From Verpa conica (Eukaryota; Ascomycota; Pezizomycetes; Pezizales; Morchellaceae): DNA of 64,000 bases. The translations under genes were made by a program, and so were the position numbers. Shown here piece by piece: positions 25,561 through 37,427 of this stretch. The stretch covers positions 1,054,001-1,118,000 of the forward strand of contig JAUFSD010000003.1 of the NCBI GenBank assembly GCA_033030425.1, written 5' to 3'. The notes beneath the pieces were generated by a model that ran no database searches, was not told where the DNA came from, and saw only the letters and a list, made by a program, of their open reading frames with translations. The first letter of the stretch is position 1. The number at the start of each line of letters is the position of its first letter.

Positions 25561-26587
25561 ATTTGATTGTCTATATTGGAGGCAATAAACCGGGAGAAGT
25601 ATTGGGGTTGGTACCTGGAGACAGAAAAATAATAGCACGGTACAGCTTTGGAGGAAGAAACTAGAATAAAATTTGGTCGAACTACTGAGATATTCAGGTA
25701 GCTTGGAACAGAGATTTTCCTCCGGACTACATATAGGTTTGGGTTTGGTACGTACGGTACTTGTACTAAGTACGAGATATAGTACGTGTTGTAGGGAAGT
25801 AAGGTGGATGAAAGTCTAATAATGGCACTTGTGGGTTGAGGTTATATAATATGGATTTTCATATGTAAGATCATGAAGCAGTGTTGCAATTAGGTATATT
25901 TGGGCTTTATACTACGCATGTTATACCCGTGCGCGTACGTTCTAGTCCTCAATTTGTCATTCGGTTTATTCTAGCCTATGTAGTAGGTCATTTTTTAATT
26001 TATTTAATTATACTCTTCACTCTATCCTTCTCAGCCCTCCTGTCCGAGCATTCTATATCTTATTCTAATTCCCTTTCGCCTCCCTTGTATCTTACCCCCC
26101 CTTCTGTACTTATCTTGTTTCTTCAAAATTCCCGCACCCTTCGGCACTTATTCATCCTATCCTTTCGGTAATAATCCAGCTAACACCAGCCTCTTTAGCT
26201 CAGCCTCTTTGTGTTTCCTCCTAATTAATTAGTCCCTAGAATCGGTAGCTTTAGATATGGTGTTTTATCTATAAAGTACGTATATGAATGTACATATAAT
26301 CTTGTTTTTTGGGGCTTAGTTTGAGGGGAAAGTCACTATAAATAATCTTCCACTCGAGGGAAAAAATTCCAGAAAGCTTTTCACGTAATAAAGGTTACGA
26401 CCTGTCGAGCGGGGGTGCCCTGAATATCAAATATACATACTTCGCCTTTGTATATCTGCGTATTATCGAAGTATACTAGGGGTATCTGTTGCCCGTTGGA
26501 TAGGTGTTTGGGCTCTCTACACTCTTTGGGAAGGATTTCAGTAACGGATATTTTCTCAATAAAGGTAAAATTGTTACATTATAAGCA
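25561..26587. other. AT-rich spacer downstream of the small minus-strand gene
   Basis: About 1 kb without a supportable gene. A local palindromic cluster of GTACGT/ACGTAC words lies at about 25748-25795. A pyrimidine-rich stretch spans 26005-26160. Confidence 0.4.
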
Positions 26588-27257
26588 TCATTTCCGCACC
26601 TCGCCTATTACTATACTTTGCAACTTTGCTCTTTTTCTTTCCTTTACTGGCCTTTGAATTGATAGGTCTAGGTTTGGTGAAAATTATAAGTAAAGTGAAG
26701 TATTTAATATAGCAAATAAAAGAAGGTACTTACACTACCACCGTCGGCGAGTTCTCTTTATTCGTAGGGCTCCCCTTAGGACTGAGTGGCAGTGATAGTG
26801 GTGTTTGTAACGCTGAGTTTGGCAAAGGTGGGAGGGGGCGGTTCGGTGGTGGGCCAGGAGAAGGGGGAAGTTTTCGTCTTGGGCGGCTTGCAGGGCCTAC
26901 ATATTTGTTTAAATCAGTAGCGAATAGTTTTAACGAAATACAAAAACTTGTGAACCAACTCTAGAAACTTACTGGTTTCTATAAGGAGGTTGAAGCGACC
27001 ATTCTTTTGTACGCGAAGTGCAGTATCCCGCTCTATAGGGAAGATTAGCGTGATGTCTACTACGTTAGTCAAGAAACATGCATTAGTGAACAATTGGGGT
27101 AGTAGGAGGCATGTGAGGGATATTGGAAAGAAGAACGAAAGAAAGGAGACTAACTCCCGATCTCATCAGAGATCTCGCTGAACTCTATCTCTACCTCCGC
27201 AAGCCAGTTATCGACATCGATAGGCCCCTGTGAAACTTGTTTGCTCCTTTTATCCAT
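26588..27257 (-). CDS. Small four-exon gene, proline-rich protein of unknown function
   Basis: Exons on the minus strand 27257-27155, 27032-26973, 26896-26734 and 26651-26588 give 129 residues. Donors are GTTAGT, GTAAGT and GTAAGT with matching phases (1, 1, 2), and all four exons are open in the chosen frame. No single open frame here is longer than a few dozen codons, so it is easily missed. The N-terminal half is acidic and helix-like (DNWLAEVEIEFSEISDEIG, then RDTALRVQKNGRFNLLIE). The middle is rich in Pro/Ser (PSPGPPPNRPLPPLP), and the end is basic (KERKRAKLQSIVIGEVRK). The frame stays open upstream of the ATG to an AG at 27301-27302, so earlier coding exons are possible. No family was recognised. 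Confidence 0.55.
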
Positions 27258-28652
27258 GGTAACGGTAAACGTCTTCCAGTTTGCAGTAGCGGTAATGACA
27301 CTGCTCAAAGAATAGCTTTAGTTATGGTGGTAAAATAGGCTGGACTGTGGAGGAAAGAAATCTGGGCTACAAAAAAAAATTACAGAATATATTAGTGCAA
27401 CCCCTTCGCCAATATTTGACTTATGTTTCCAATGGAGAAGTATCGGTTTTTCTTTTGTTTCCGGAGGGGCTTAACGTAACGGGAATACCATTACCGCTCA
27501 GCTCCGACAAAGCACATCTTACTAGTGCCGCAATGATTTTCGGAATAGATCAATCTCTATGGGACTAGGAACAAGTATGCGCTGGAACGGCGGGGTACAC
27601 AAAGCGTAACAAAAATTGCCTTGCATGAAATTTAGGACCTTGTGTCACATCAACCCAGGACCAAGTCTGATACGTCAGGTTTTGGCCACAAACTTCAGGT
27701 ACACAATTGGGGAAGGCAGTAAAGTACCTAGAATTAAATAGGGGCGTTAAGCTGACCAATTAACCAACCATTATGAATAGGTGAAAGACGCCGCCCCCAA
27801 GGATTGGTTTCTAATGCATTAGATCAAAAATTGACTCTACTCTGATGTTTTTACAAAACTACATGTAGAATTTAAATAGCTGCGAGGAAAGATACCAGCT
27901 ATCATGTATAATGCAACATATAGGGGCAAAGTTTGAACGGCCAAGGTAATGGTAGGGATGCTATACAGCTTAGATATTGGCCAGGTATCTTACACACCCA
28001 AACCCCACTCTTTGCACTTGTAGAACTTACCTCAGATAGGCCATCCCAGCAGTTTGGTGACTACAGCCAGGCATGTGGAAACACGTGTAGATTGGGGGTA
28101 TCATCTTGGAAATGGCCTTATCGTCAGCAATCAGGAACCGTTGCCAAGCGCCAGCCCTATCAGCAAAATCAATTGGTTCTACAGTTGTGTATGAGCTTCA
28201 GAAAAGGGGTTTCAGAGTATAAATCAGGATTGAATGAGATACTGTAAGCGAGGAGGAGGTTTTTTGTGGTAGGAGTGTTACTCCTGTAGTTGTGGTGTAG
28301 GGTGGCCTGTCGATTTACCATGTTTTGTCACCCCCATCATTCGAAAGGGAAAAAAGCTTGCATTCTTGGCTGTTGCCTACTCAAGCAATTCTTGGCATAA
28401 TCATTTGGGGATTAGCCGATTCGTGGTGGCCGAGTGATTTAACGTGAAGCCGATGGAGTGTGAATGGGCATTTCTCCTCCCCACTCTCTCCCCTTCTGTT
28501 TATACCACTAATTACAGGACTAAATAGGCTCTAAAGAGGAAGACACTCTAAACTACATTAAAAGAGTCAGATTTGGCGCCCTATATTCTTGGACGCGATA
28601 ACGGAAGATACACTAATAATATACATGAAACAACCGGTACCCCAAGCACGCA
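27258..28652. other. Spacer between the small gene and TOF1
   Basis: 1.4 kb. Sequence at about 27370-27500 on the minus strand has weak exon-like patches and a strong acceptor after CTAATATATTC, possibly an upstream exon of the small gene. 28250-28650 is the TOF1 3' flank. Nothing else supportable. Confidence 0.35.
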
Positions 28653-31600
28653 TTACTCCGAATCACTATCTGCAACCACTCTCCGGGCCCTACCAGGTCT
28701 GCGCGTAACATCCTCATCCTCATCTTCTGTAGCATTATTCATGTCAATATCATCGCCTTTTGATGGTGTTGTCCTCGCTATCCCAGCTAGGTCATCACTA
28801 TCATCCTCCGACGATAAGTTGGCCAAAACTGGTACAACAGGTGTAACCTCTCTTGAGATTACACCTTCATCATCTTCAATTACCACCTCTTCATCATTCT
28901 CCTCCATCATCCGCTTCTTTTTCTTTCTTTCTTTCTCTACACTTTTCAAACTGTCTCTTTTATCTGACTTCTTCCTCTTCTTCGTTGCTGAGGGTTCTGG
29001 ACGTTTAGTACCAACAACTAATAATGGTGCAACACTACGTTCCACCTCCAACATCTTCGGCCCCGCTTCCCTCTGCGCCTTTTCCTTTAAAAGGAATTCC
29101 ATTTCCTTCTCTGGATCCATTTCTTCATCCGAATCGTGAATATAAATATCACTCTTAATTGCTGCCCTCTTTTCTTTCTCCCTTTGTAGTCTCTTCTTCC
29201 GTTTCTCCCTTGCTAACTCATCAAGGACGTCTTCATCAAGGTCCTGATCATCGATAGGAGTGCGTCTTTTCCTACCTAGGGTCTTCTTTTTCGGTTCCAG
29301 CGGTTTCATTTGCGTGGGACCCCCAGGTACGAAGAGAAATTCCTGATTATCGTCAGAATCATCGTCGGAATCAAATATTTTCCGTGCTTTTGCTTTTCGT
29401 TTGATAAGGTCCTCAGGAACCTTGCCATCTTCGAAGGTGATAGGATCATTGGTATATTTTTTAAGGAGATCGAGAGATTCTTGGAGCTGATCGGAGGTGA
29501 GGGACGAGGGAATAATCCAGGGAGTGTCCGGACTTTCGTCTACCTCGAGCTTTTCAAGACCGAGGGTGGTCATAAGGAGACGGAGTTTAGCGTCTTTAAA
29601 CATTGCGTTCTTCCGCTCTTCAGAATCAGGTTTTATTACTGCAAAAAAAATTAGCTTCTGATCCCAGAAGAATTGAAGGAAGTGGCTTACTGATATATGG
29701 GGGCTTGTTTGATTCATTCGGGATCACCTCTGCGCCTGCATCCGCTGCAGCTTCTTCTTCAAGAATTCTTCGGGCTGTATCCTCTGCTTCCCAGGATTTT
29801 CGCTCGCTGATGGCCTTGTTGAGTTGGTCTTTGAGCCAGTCTACTCCATCACCCTTATTATCGTCTAGCAGTGCGCCAACAGCAATGCCAACCTGTTCAT
29901 TTCGTGATACCCCAGGGATATGCAGCTCTGCAGCTGGTCTACTAAGGATTAGAAAAAAAATCATATATAAGAATCCTAGGAGATACAAACCTTGCCTGCC
30001 GGATCTTGATTTCTTTATCATACCCGTGTGTAAGATAATGCATAGTGTTATTCATTTTCGTGAACAAAAGCTCCACAAACATCTCAGGTCTACTTTCGAG
30101 TTTCTTAATCAACTTCCTCAAATAGTATTTGACAAACTGGTCCATCTCCTTCCTCGCCGGGTGGCTCTGCGGCATACCGTCAGGGTCTTGCATAATCCGG
30201 TAAAACTGTTCCACAATATCCAACCTGAACAGTAACACCTCTTCCTGCCGCTTCACAAAGATCCGGTGGAAAAATGTAATCGCTCGTTTAACCTGGCTAT
30301 ATGAGAGCTCTTTGTAGTTGTCTAGAAATGCTAGGAAAGTATTGATACAGTTTTGTTGAAGGAGCTTAGTTTCGAATCGCCCAAAATCGAAGGCACGCTC
30401 TTTCATGGTATTGCGAGATACCATAGCCATATCCTCCTCGTCTTCTTCTTCTTCGGGCATGTCGGTTCTTTCTTGCTTCTTCTTAGTCTTTTGCCGGCGC
30501 TTGGACCGGACAAAGAGTACTTCATGTTGCTTCGAGTATCTTTCGAGCATTTTGAGATGAACATGGACCATCTCTGTACAGTCATCTAACCAACTAAATG
30601 GCTGCTTCGTATAGGAGCGTAGTATACCAACTACGAGGTCTAATGTAGTCTCCTCATAAAATAACCTATTCTGAATATTCTCAGCGATGTCTTGGTCGTC
30701 TTCTAGTGGCGATATTGCCATGTCCTGTACTGTTAATAAGATCTGAGTAAAGCACCGCATTCCGGCTTGGAGCTCTATCCAGTACTTGAGATCGAACCAA
30801 CCTGTCATCAGACGGTTCAGCGTGATTAGCATTTCCTGATTTAATACCGATGCAACGAGAGAGAAAGAATCATCCCCTGAATCGGTAGGCTGCTTCTCAG
30901 CCGACTTTCTGCGCACCCGCTCGGCTTTGAGGAACCAGGCGATCAGGTAAAAGAATTGACGTTGATTCGTATTTAGGAGCCGCTCGGCATCACGGTCAAT
31001 GGCACGGCGTATATGGCCAAACAACGGGTTGAAACCCGCATCTAGGAATTCTTCAACAAAGGCCCGCATCTTTGGTTTCGTGGGGCCTTCGAGAGTCACC
31101 ACCATATCGAACTCCGTCTTCCGCCCAACACCCTTGGCGTCACTTCCCTTTGGCTTCTTCCATTTCTTACTCGCATCCATTTTCTGCTGTGCTGTGCTCT
31201 TACCTAGGAGCGCACCTTGGCCAGAGACGAATGCACGGCGTCCGTCATCTTTCTCTACCCATACTGTTGTTCCGAAGCGGTTGTGCCTTGTGCTCGCACT
31301 ACGCACAGATGCCCGCTTCATCTCGTCTTCTGCTTTGAGTAAATCGGTGAGACTCTGTGCTTTTCTCTTATTTTCTTCGGCGCCGGAGAGGAAGAGTTGT
31401 TCAATGTCTACGCTCTTCAGCAGGTGGTAGATAACCTCCATGACCACCACATCCTGCGTTATAAAATTATTCCCCATCTCGCTGCTTATGGCCAACAGTA
31501 AGTATAGGATGTTTTGCGCATCGTATGCCTCGATTGTTGCAGATCTATTGATGTCTTCACCGGTATCGGTCTCGTTGGGGTTAGGGTGTTCAATAATTGC

Positions 31601-32426
31601 AAGGTTGCGGAAGAGGTAAAGAACGAGCTTTATGATTCCTTCATCACGTTCGGTACGTTCAGAGCCCGGGATGTCAATGGATGGGAGAGCCACGCGGACG
31701 ATAGAGGATAGAATGTTTTTTGAGGGGTGGCGCAGAATAGCAGCTTTGTATCCAGCTTGGGCATGGGTGAGGGCGGGGAGGTGGCGATGGTGGTTTTGTG
31801 TCATTTCAGAGAGGGTTTTGTCCAATGGCCAAGTGAGAGGAACGAGTAGTTCGACTACGGGAAGTTTTAGTATTAAGTAGTTATATCTTATTTATTAAAC
31901 AGAGGTGAGGCATACCACATGCGAGTGCTAACCGATGCTTGCTCCTATCTTCGGTATCTTCATCCTTCCAGCTAGCAAGAATCTCTAGTAGGTCCCCCTT
32001 GACCAGGTTCGCCTCCGCCATACATCTCGCAACCTATGCCAGATAGCCCCATCAGTACTTGCTCTTCCATTCCGTAGTTCTATCGGGAGTCTCACATCGT
32101 ATCTGTTCAGTTTCTCGTCATAGAGTCGTAGCCATTTCCGCAAGTCTTTTAAACAGGCCAATGCATCATCTCCCAGCTCATAGCCCGTGGGTGTAGATCC
32201 TCCGAGCTGTTACTTCCGGTTAGGTTTTTATGTTCTCTTTTTTTTTTTGTAAAGCCGGGAGAGGGGTAGTTACCGCCGAGACTAGGGAGAGGATGTGTGC
32301 CCTCTAGAAGGAATATTAGCTAGTACTCTTGGGTATAGGTTTGAATTAGGGACATACAATCATAGGGTCTACTGTCTCTGGAGCTCCACCAAAACCAGGA
32401 GCATCACTTTCGCTGTCGGTATCCAT
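28653..32426 (-). CDS. TOF1: Tof1/Swi1 (Timeless) replication fork protection protein
   Basis: Seven exons on the minus strand: 32426-32358, 32303-32274, 32206-32096, 32033-31916, 31854-29991, 29941-29691 and 29638-28653, giving about 1,142 residues. The conserved Timeless N-terminus reads [51 protein letters not shown] and [11 protein letters not shown] across the small exons. [14 protein letters not shown] and [15 protein letters not shown] follow further in. The C-terminal 300 residues are highly charged, with acidic and Lys/Arg clusters, as is usual. Tof1 acts with Csm3 and Mrc1 at replication forks in checkpoint signalling and pausing. Exon 2 is only 30 bases. Every splice phase agrees. 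Confidence 0.95.
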
Positions 32427-33512
32427 GATTGAAGGCTCGGGATTTGCAAGTTTATAAGGTTATAATCACGCCGTCCGGGGGAGGTGGTTATATGACGGTC
32501 GGGGGATAGCCGGCGGGGGCGTTTTACGGCTCGGTAGGATGGTGTAGATAATGTATACTCTTGCAGACCTACAGACAGATTTTATAATGGACAAGGTTGA
32601 CGGGTATCTGTGGGAATGCCGGAATTTCAAATATAAGAGCCTCGATAAAGGAGTTTCTCTAAAAAGTTCAGTGATGGTAACGCGTCTGAGCGCGTCGCGT
32701 AAATTGATCTTGGCGTTATAGCCCGTGCATACACGTACTAAGAGAGAGTGAACTCCAGTCCCAAATGTTACAATATTAAATGAGGAATGCTGAGGAGTCT
32801 GGGTTCTGTATATAGGAGATCCAGTGCTTAATATATTTCTGGCTATTAAGAGATTCAGATTTTGTGATTTGACCTAGATCATGATTCATCACTCGGTAGT
32901 GTTTGAGTTAGAAAACTCTAAATAAATGAATTAATCATGGGCTATTGGTTTACTACCTTTACTGTAACATGTACTGTAAACTATGCTGCGAGAGTATTGT
33001 CTACGCTGCAACTGTATAAGACTGCCTCCTTATACCTTTCCCCCCCGCTCTCTTCCTCCCCTCTTCCAGTCACTTAGAGGGTACGCTTCAATTTTGGCTA
33101 CTCCTAGGTCTGAAGCCCTAAAGTATCGTCAATAGCATAAAAATCCCACTCTCTTCTCCCCACAACATTGAATTTACCTTTATTCAGCCTCAAGAAATTA
33201 CCATCTACAACTTTATCAGCTGTATCACTGAAAATATTTGATTTTCATTAACAGCTCCATAATCAGTATTACCAGGGTGATATCTAGAATAAATACCGGT
33301 AACAAAGGCTCTACAAAGCTGCAGTAGAATAGCCCTACTAATCATCTAGCTAGGGAAAATCCTGTCTGTAGTTTGTCAAGAACCAAAGGTGCTGTCTTAC
33401 TACTACATTTTGAGTAATAAATTATGCGTTTACCCGGCCTACCCTTCTTCTTTTCTTCTCCCGGCCGCCCTTCTTCTCCTATTTCCTATTCATCTTGCTA
33501 GTTCCTCTCTAA

Positions 33513-33574
33513 AAGGGGTTTCTAGAATGAAACATCGTATAGAACTTATACAGGGTGTAGTAGGATAGTTTCTC
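33513..33574 (-). repeat. Dispersed repeat, copy C
   Basis: Its reverse complement follows copies A and B: GAAACTATCC .. ACACC..TGTATAAG .. TTTCATTCTAGAAACCCC. A pyrimidine tract sits next to it, as a purine tract does after copy A. Confidence 0.55.
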
Positions 33575-33715
33575 TAATCCTATATGAGTAAATACTACTT
33601 ATACCTGGATAATTGGCCAAAGTAGATTTATTAAAGCTGCTCTTCTAAGGGTGAATGTGCGTCTATATCCTTCTCCTTCTCCTTATATTTCTCATGCATG
33701 TTACTATAGTTTAAT

Positions 33716-34022
33716 TGGCCTATAAGAATTCTCTTTGTGGGCGTATTCGCCTTATAATAATATTCATCTTATAAGAATACGTCGGGCTGGACAGGAATTA
33801 CTTTATTTTCATCAGTGCTTTCCTATAAGAATATAGATTCGCTCTAACCTCATGTTTTTATAGGACGATTGGACTGTACGGTACACTTTCTCTATAAGAA
33901 TATGTATTCTCGGTCCCAACTAGATAAACAAGGCTAGACTAACGCTAATTATAAGAATATTCGCTTTATAAAGGCGCTGGGATTCAGTCCCAAGCGTATT
34001 ATTATAGAGGGAGTCTACTGTA
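33716..34022. mobile_element. Degenerate pogo/Tigger-like element or MITE remnant
   Basis: The right end, read on the minus strand, is TACAGTAGACTCCCTCTATAATAATACG, resembling ends of fungal pogo elements. Inside, CTTATAAGAAT(A/T) recurs at least five times. The left end near 33716 is too degraded for a clear inverted match. No coding frame remains. Confidence 0.35.
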
Positions 34023-34033
34023 ATACCTTTCTA

Positions 34034-34099
34034 GAGGGTGATTCCTAGAATGAAATATTTGCTGCTAAGTCTCCACATAGTATAACAGGATAGTTTTGT
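34034..34099 (-). repeat. Dispersed repeat, copy D
   Basis: The reverse complement contains AAAACTATCCTGTTATACTATGTGGAGACTTAGCAGC..ATTTCATTCTAGGAATCACC, the same order of blocks as copies A-C. It is separated from copy C by the pogo-like remnant. Confidence 0.55.
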
Positions 34100-35053
34100 C
34101 AAGCTTACATAGGTAGACTCTATTCATAAATAACCGATTAACTAATACGGATGTCTTGAAGTCCACATTTAAGAGATTTGTTTTATTTATGTTTCACTTT
34201 CCACCCTCCTTTTTCCTATTCTCTTCTTTTGTTCTTTTCTTTTTATTAATCTAATATCTCTTCCCAAAGTGGTCCACTTAAATAACCCCGGCCTTAGCGC
34301 TCTATCGAGGGTGGTGGCAGGATTCACGTCGATGATCCTACATAGTGCAGGTCCTGTTCTACATCTGTCCGGTGGCCCGTCAAAATAAATAACGTCAATA
34401 AATAACCCATAGAAATTATATTTTCCTTTGATTTTCTTTATGATAGTAGCTTTTGTTTAAATTTTTATTTACAGAATATTTGCTTGTGTTTGGTATACTT
34501 TTGTCTGTTAAAATATTTTTATATTTTAATCCAATATTACTTCATATATACAGTGAGGCTTCTGAAACTATTTTTGATTTTTGCTATGATTTATAGAAAG
34601 GAAATCTCGTGTGTAGTGGAGTCTTCTACCGAATGTTCGTAGAACGGAAATGATTAGAAATTACGTTACACAAACTGTCATATTCTAATTGGCCTGAACT
34701 CACTACAACTGTAAAAACTATTTTGGTAAGCGAGTTACTAGTAAGAAGGCCTAAACTTGCGTGCAGCCCGTAGCACATAAATCAAGATACAAACCTCGCT
34801 TCAAACAAACCGTGAGAACAGGAACTAGTTAGTAGAGAGCAGATTTCATATTTTACAGTCAGACTTAAATCCGCCGCCCATCAATCCACCACCTGCAAAA
34901 AAAAGCAAATCAAACCCCTAAAAGTTCAATGACAAAGAAACAGAACACCAAACCACCCAATGCCTTTTTACCCCTTCCATCCAGTACATAATGACCATCA
35001 ATTCATATATACCCTAATCCCAAATCCCACTAAACAAGAAAAAAATTCTACAC

Positions 35054-36694
35054 TTAATGCTGACTCCACTCAATAGTATTTAAATCTACACCTTCCTGCA
35101 CGAGCTCCCAGAGTGGACTCAACTCTCTCAGGAATGTAACTCTCTCTTTCACTGCTTTCAACACATAATCAATCTCCTCTTCTGTCGTAAATCTGCCGAT
35201 TCCGAATCTGATACTGCTATGTGCGCTTTCGTCGCTGGATCCAAGCGCGCGAAGGACGTATGAGGGCTCAAGAGACGCGGAGGTACAGGCGGAACCGGAG
35301 GAAAGAGCAATATCTTTGAGGGCCATGAGGAGTGACTCGCCTTCAACATACGCAAAGGAGACGTTGACGCAGCCGGGGTAACGAGCACTAGGGTGGCCAT
35401 TGAGAGTTGTGTGCTCCATTGCGAGGAGGCCATCAGTAAGTCGTTTAGAGAGGGAGGAAATGCGGGCGTGGTCGTACTATAGACATTAGTAAACCGGAAT
35501 CACAAAAAGGTAGAGGGGGGCTCCTTACAGAAATTTCCTCATAGGCGATACGACAAGCTTCACCAAACCCAATAACCAAAGGTGGGGCAAGGGTCCCACT
35601 TCGGAGACCACGTTCTTGACCACCTCCCGAAATCAAGGGCTCAATTCTAACCCTGGGTCGTCTTCTCACGTAGCAGGCACCAATTCCCTTGGGTCCATAT
35701 ACCTTGTGTCCTGAGATAGACATGAGATCGATGTTCATCTTGTTGACATCAATGGGGATTTTTCCGACTGCCTGAGCCCCATCGCTGTGGAAGAAAATCT
35801 TTTTTGAGCGACATAGCTTCCCGATTTCTTCCATGGGTTGAATAACACCGATTTCGTTGTTGACCGTCATTATTGACACCAGCACGGTATCAGGACGGAT
35901 AGCAGCTTCGAGTTCTTCCAAATTGACTAAACCGTTTGCCTGTACAGGAAGGTAGGTGACCTCGAATCCCTCACTCTCCAGATGTCGGCATGAGTCAAGC
36001 ACACACTTGTGCTCCGTTTGGCTCGTAATAATGTGCTTCTTCTTGCTTTTATAGAACCTTGCCACACCTTTGATGCTCATATTGTTTGATTCTGTGGCTC
36101 CGGATGTGAAGATGATTTCTTTGGGATCAGCACCAATGAGGCGTGCAATATTGCCGCGGGCCTCCTCGGTGGCTCTCTCAGTCTCCCAACCATAAGCGTG
36201 GGTGCGGGAGTGGGGGTTTCCGTAGAGTCCGGTGAAGAAGGGAAGCATGGCGTCGAGGACTCGGGGGTCTGTCGGGGTTGTGGCCTGCATGTCGAGGTAT
36301 ATGGGACGGGTGCCTTCGTCCATTATTGTTGCCTGCTTGAGGATTCCTAGGTGAGGTTAGCATTGTGTTGCAAGATGTGGTAATTGAAATGTTGAGATGT
36401 ACCTGCAGAGGGCGACATCATCGCATCAGCAGTCAACCCGCTCCCAATCGGCCTGTCTGAAGGCTTCAACCCTCCAGTCTTGTTGACGAAATCTTGAGTA
36501 TCAATAGCCCTGTTCTGGACATCAACATTGATCGCGGCATTTTTCTTCCCTGATGATGAGACATAGCATCTTGCCTGCTGGTGAAATCTAGGTAGGGCAC
36601 GGGCAAATGGGAATCTTGTAGAGGTAGAGGAGCGAGTGAGGCTGATATTTGTGCAGCGACACAGGGAAGCAACTACCCTGGCGGGCGCGGCCAT
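35054..36694 (-). CDS. NFS1: Mitochondrial cysteine desulfurase
   Basis: Minus-strand exons 36694-36403, 36346-35529 and 35476-35054 give 510 residues, the size of fungal Nfs1. It takes sulfur from cysteine for Fe-S cluster assembly and tRNA thiolation, mainly in mitochondria. The first about 45 residues are rich in Arg, Ser and Ala with few acids, a mitochondrial targeting pattern. The PLP-enzyme core starts [19 protein letters not shown]. Further motifs are [23 protein letters not shown] and the PLP lysine in [10 protein letters not shown]. The catalytic loop cysteine is in [21 protein letters not shown]. The end [16 protein letters not shown] is the family's C-terminus. It shares a divergent 733-base promoter with the reductase gene. 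Confidence 0.97.
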
Positions 36695-37427
36695 TGCAGG
36701 TAAGATAGATGTATGCTGGTGGGGGTGTTTTATGCAGGTCTTATCAGATTGAGGTTGTAAGTGGGCTGATGCTGGAGTTAGATTGATTGTCGGAGTTGTG
36801 AGTGATGGCGGGCGGGCCAAACACCGTTGATATTCGGTGCCGCCCCTCACATGTCTTGGCGCTTGTTGGTAAGCAGCCACATGTACCTATCTCCGCCCCG
36901 GTTCTGGACTGGAGCACCACCGCCGTTAATCGGGAAATCTCTGCAAAGTCCTCGACTCGATTGGCCTGATAGGGGACAGCGTTCCAGTAAGAATTGAGAA
37001 TTGTCTCGGAGTATTAAGAAAATGTCCCCAAGAATTCTGTAACCATTGGTCTAGGCTATCTCTCGTCTTTACCGTCTGTAGAATCATTGCCTGGCCCTCT
37101 AGCTAGGGACAACATGATGTACTCCCTAAGCCTAAATCGGGCTATCCCCGAAACATATTCACGCATATTCCGATGAGAAGCAATTTATCAGCCCTTAATT
37201 GCTAAAACCACTTAATCCCGCCTATATCCGGATCGCGACATTCTCGGGATCTTTGGACCTAACTAGTGATGACGTATAAGTATTGAGGGGTGTCAATAAT
37301 TATAACAAGACCTTCGTATAAATTGCTCTATAACTCCCCACACTCGGGTTTATAAAGTATCAGTTTCTTCAATTCAAACACCTTGCACTTCACAGTCTAG
37401 ATATCTAATTTTTGTGAAATCTTCGAA
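36695..37427. other. Divergent promoter between NFS1 and the reductase gene
   Basis: 733 bases between two start codons facing away from each other. A CT-rich leader lies before 37428 and TATAAA-like words at about 37350. No gene seen. Confidence 0.45.

Larger units (their letters stand above)
32427..35053. other. 2.6-kb repeat-rich spacer
   Basis: Between TOF1 and NFS1, with no gene found. It contains repeat copies C and D (33513-33574, 34034-34099) and a region with repeated CTTATAAGAATA words (33716-34022) ending in a pogo-like GGGAGTCTACTGTA. It also contains pyrimidine tracts (33030-33070, 33440-33480, 34190-34260) and a reverse copy of the ATTAATTCATT motif at 32921-32940. Confidence 0.5.

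Noticed and set aside
33716..34022. Intact pogo-type MITE
   Set aside because: Only the right end is convincing; the left inverted end is not readable.
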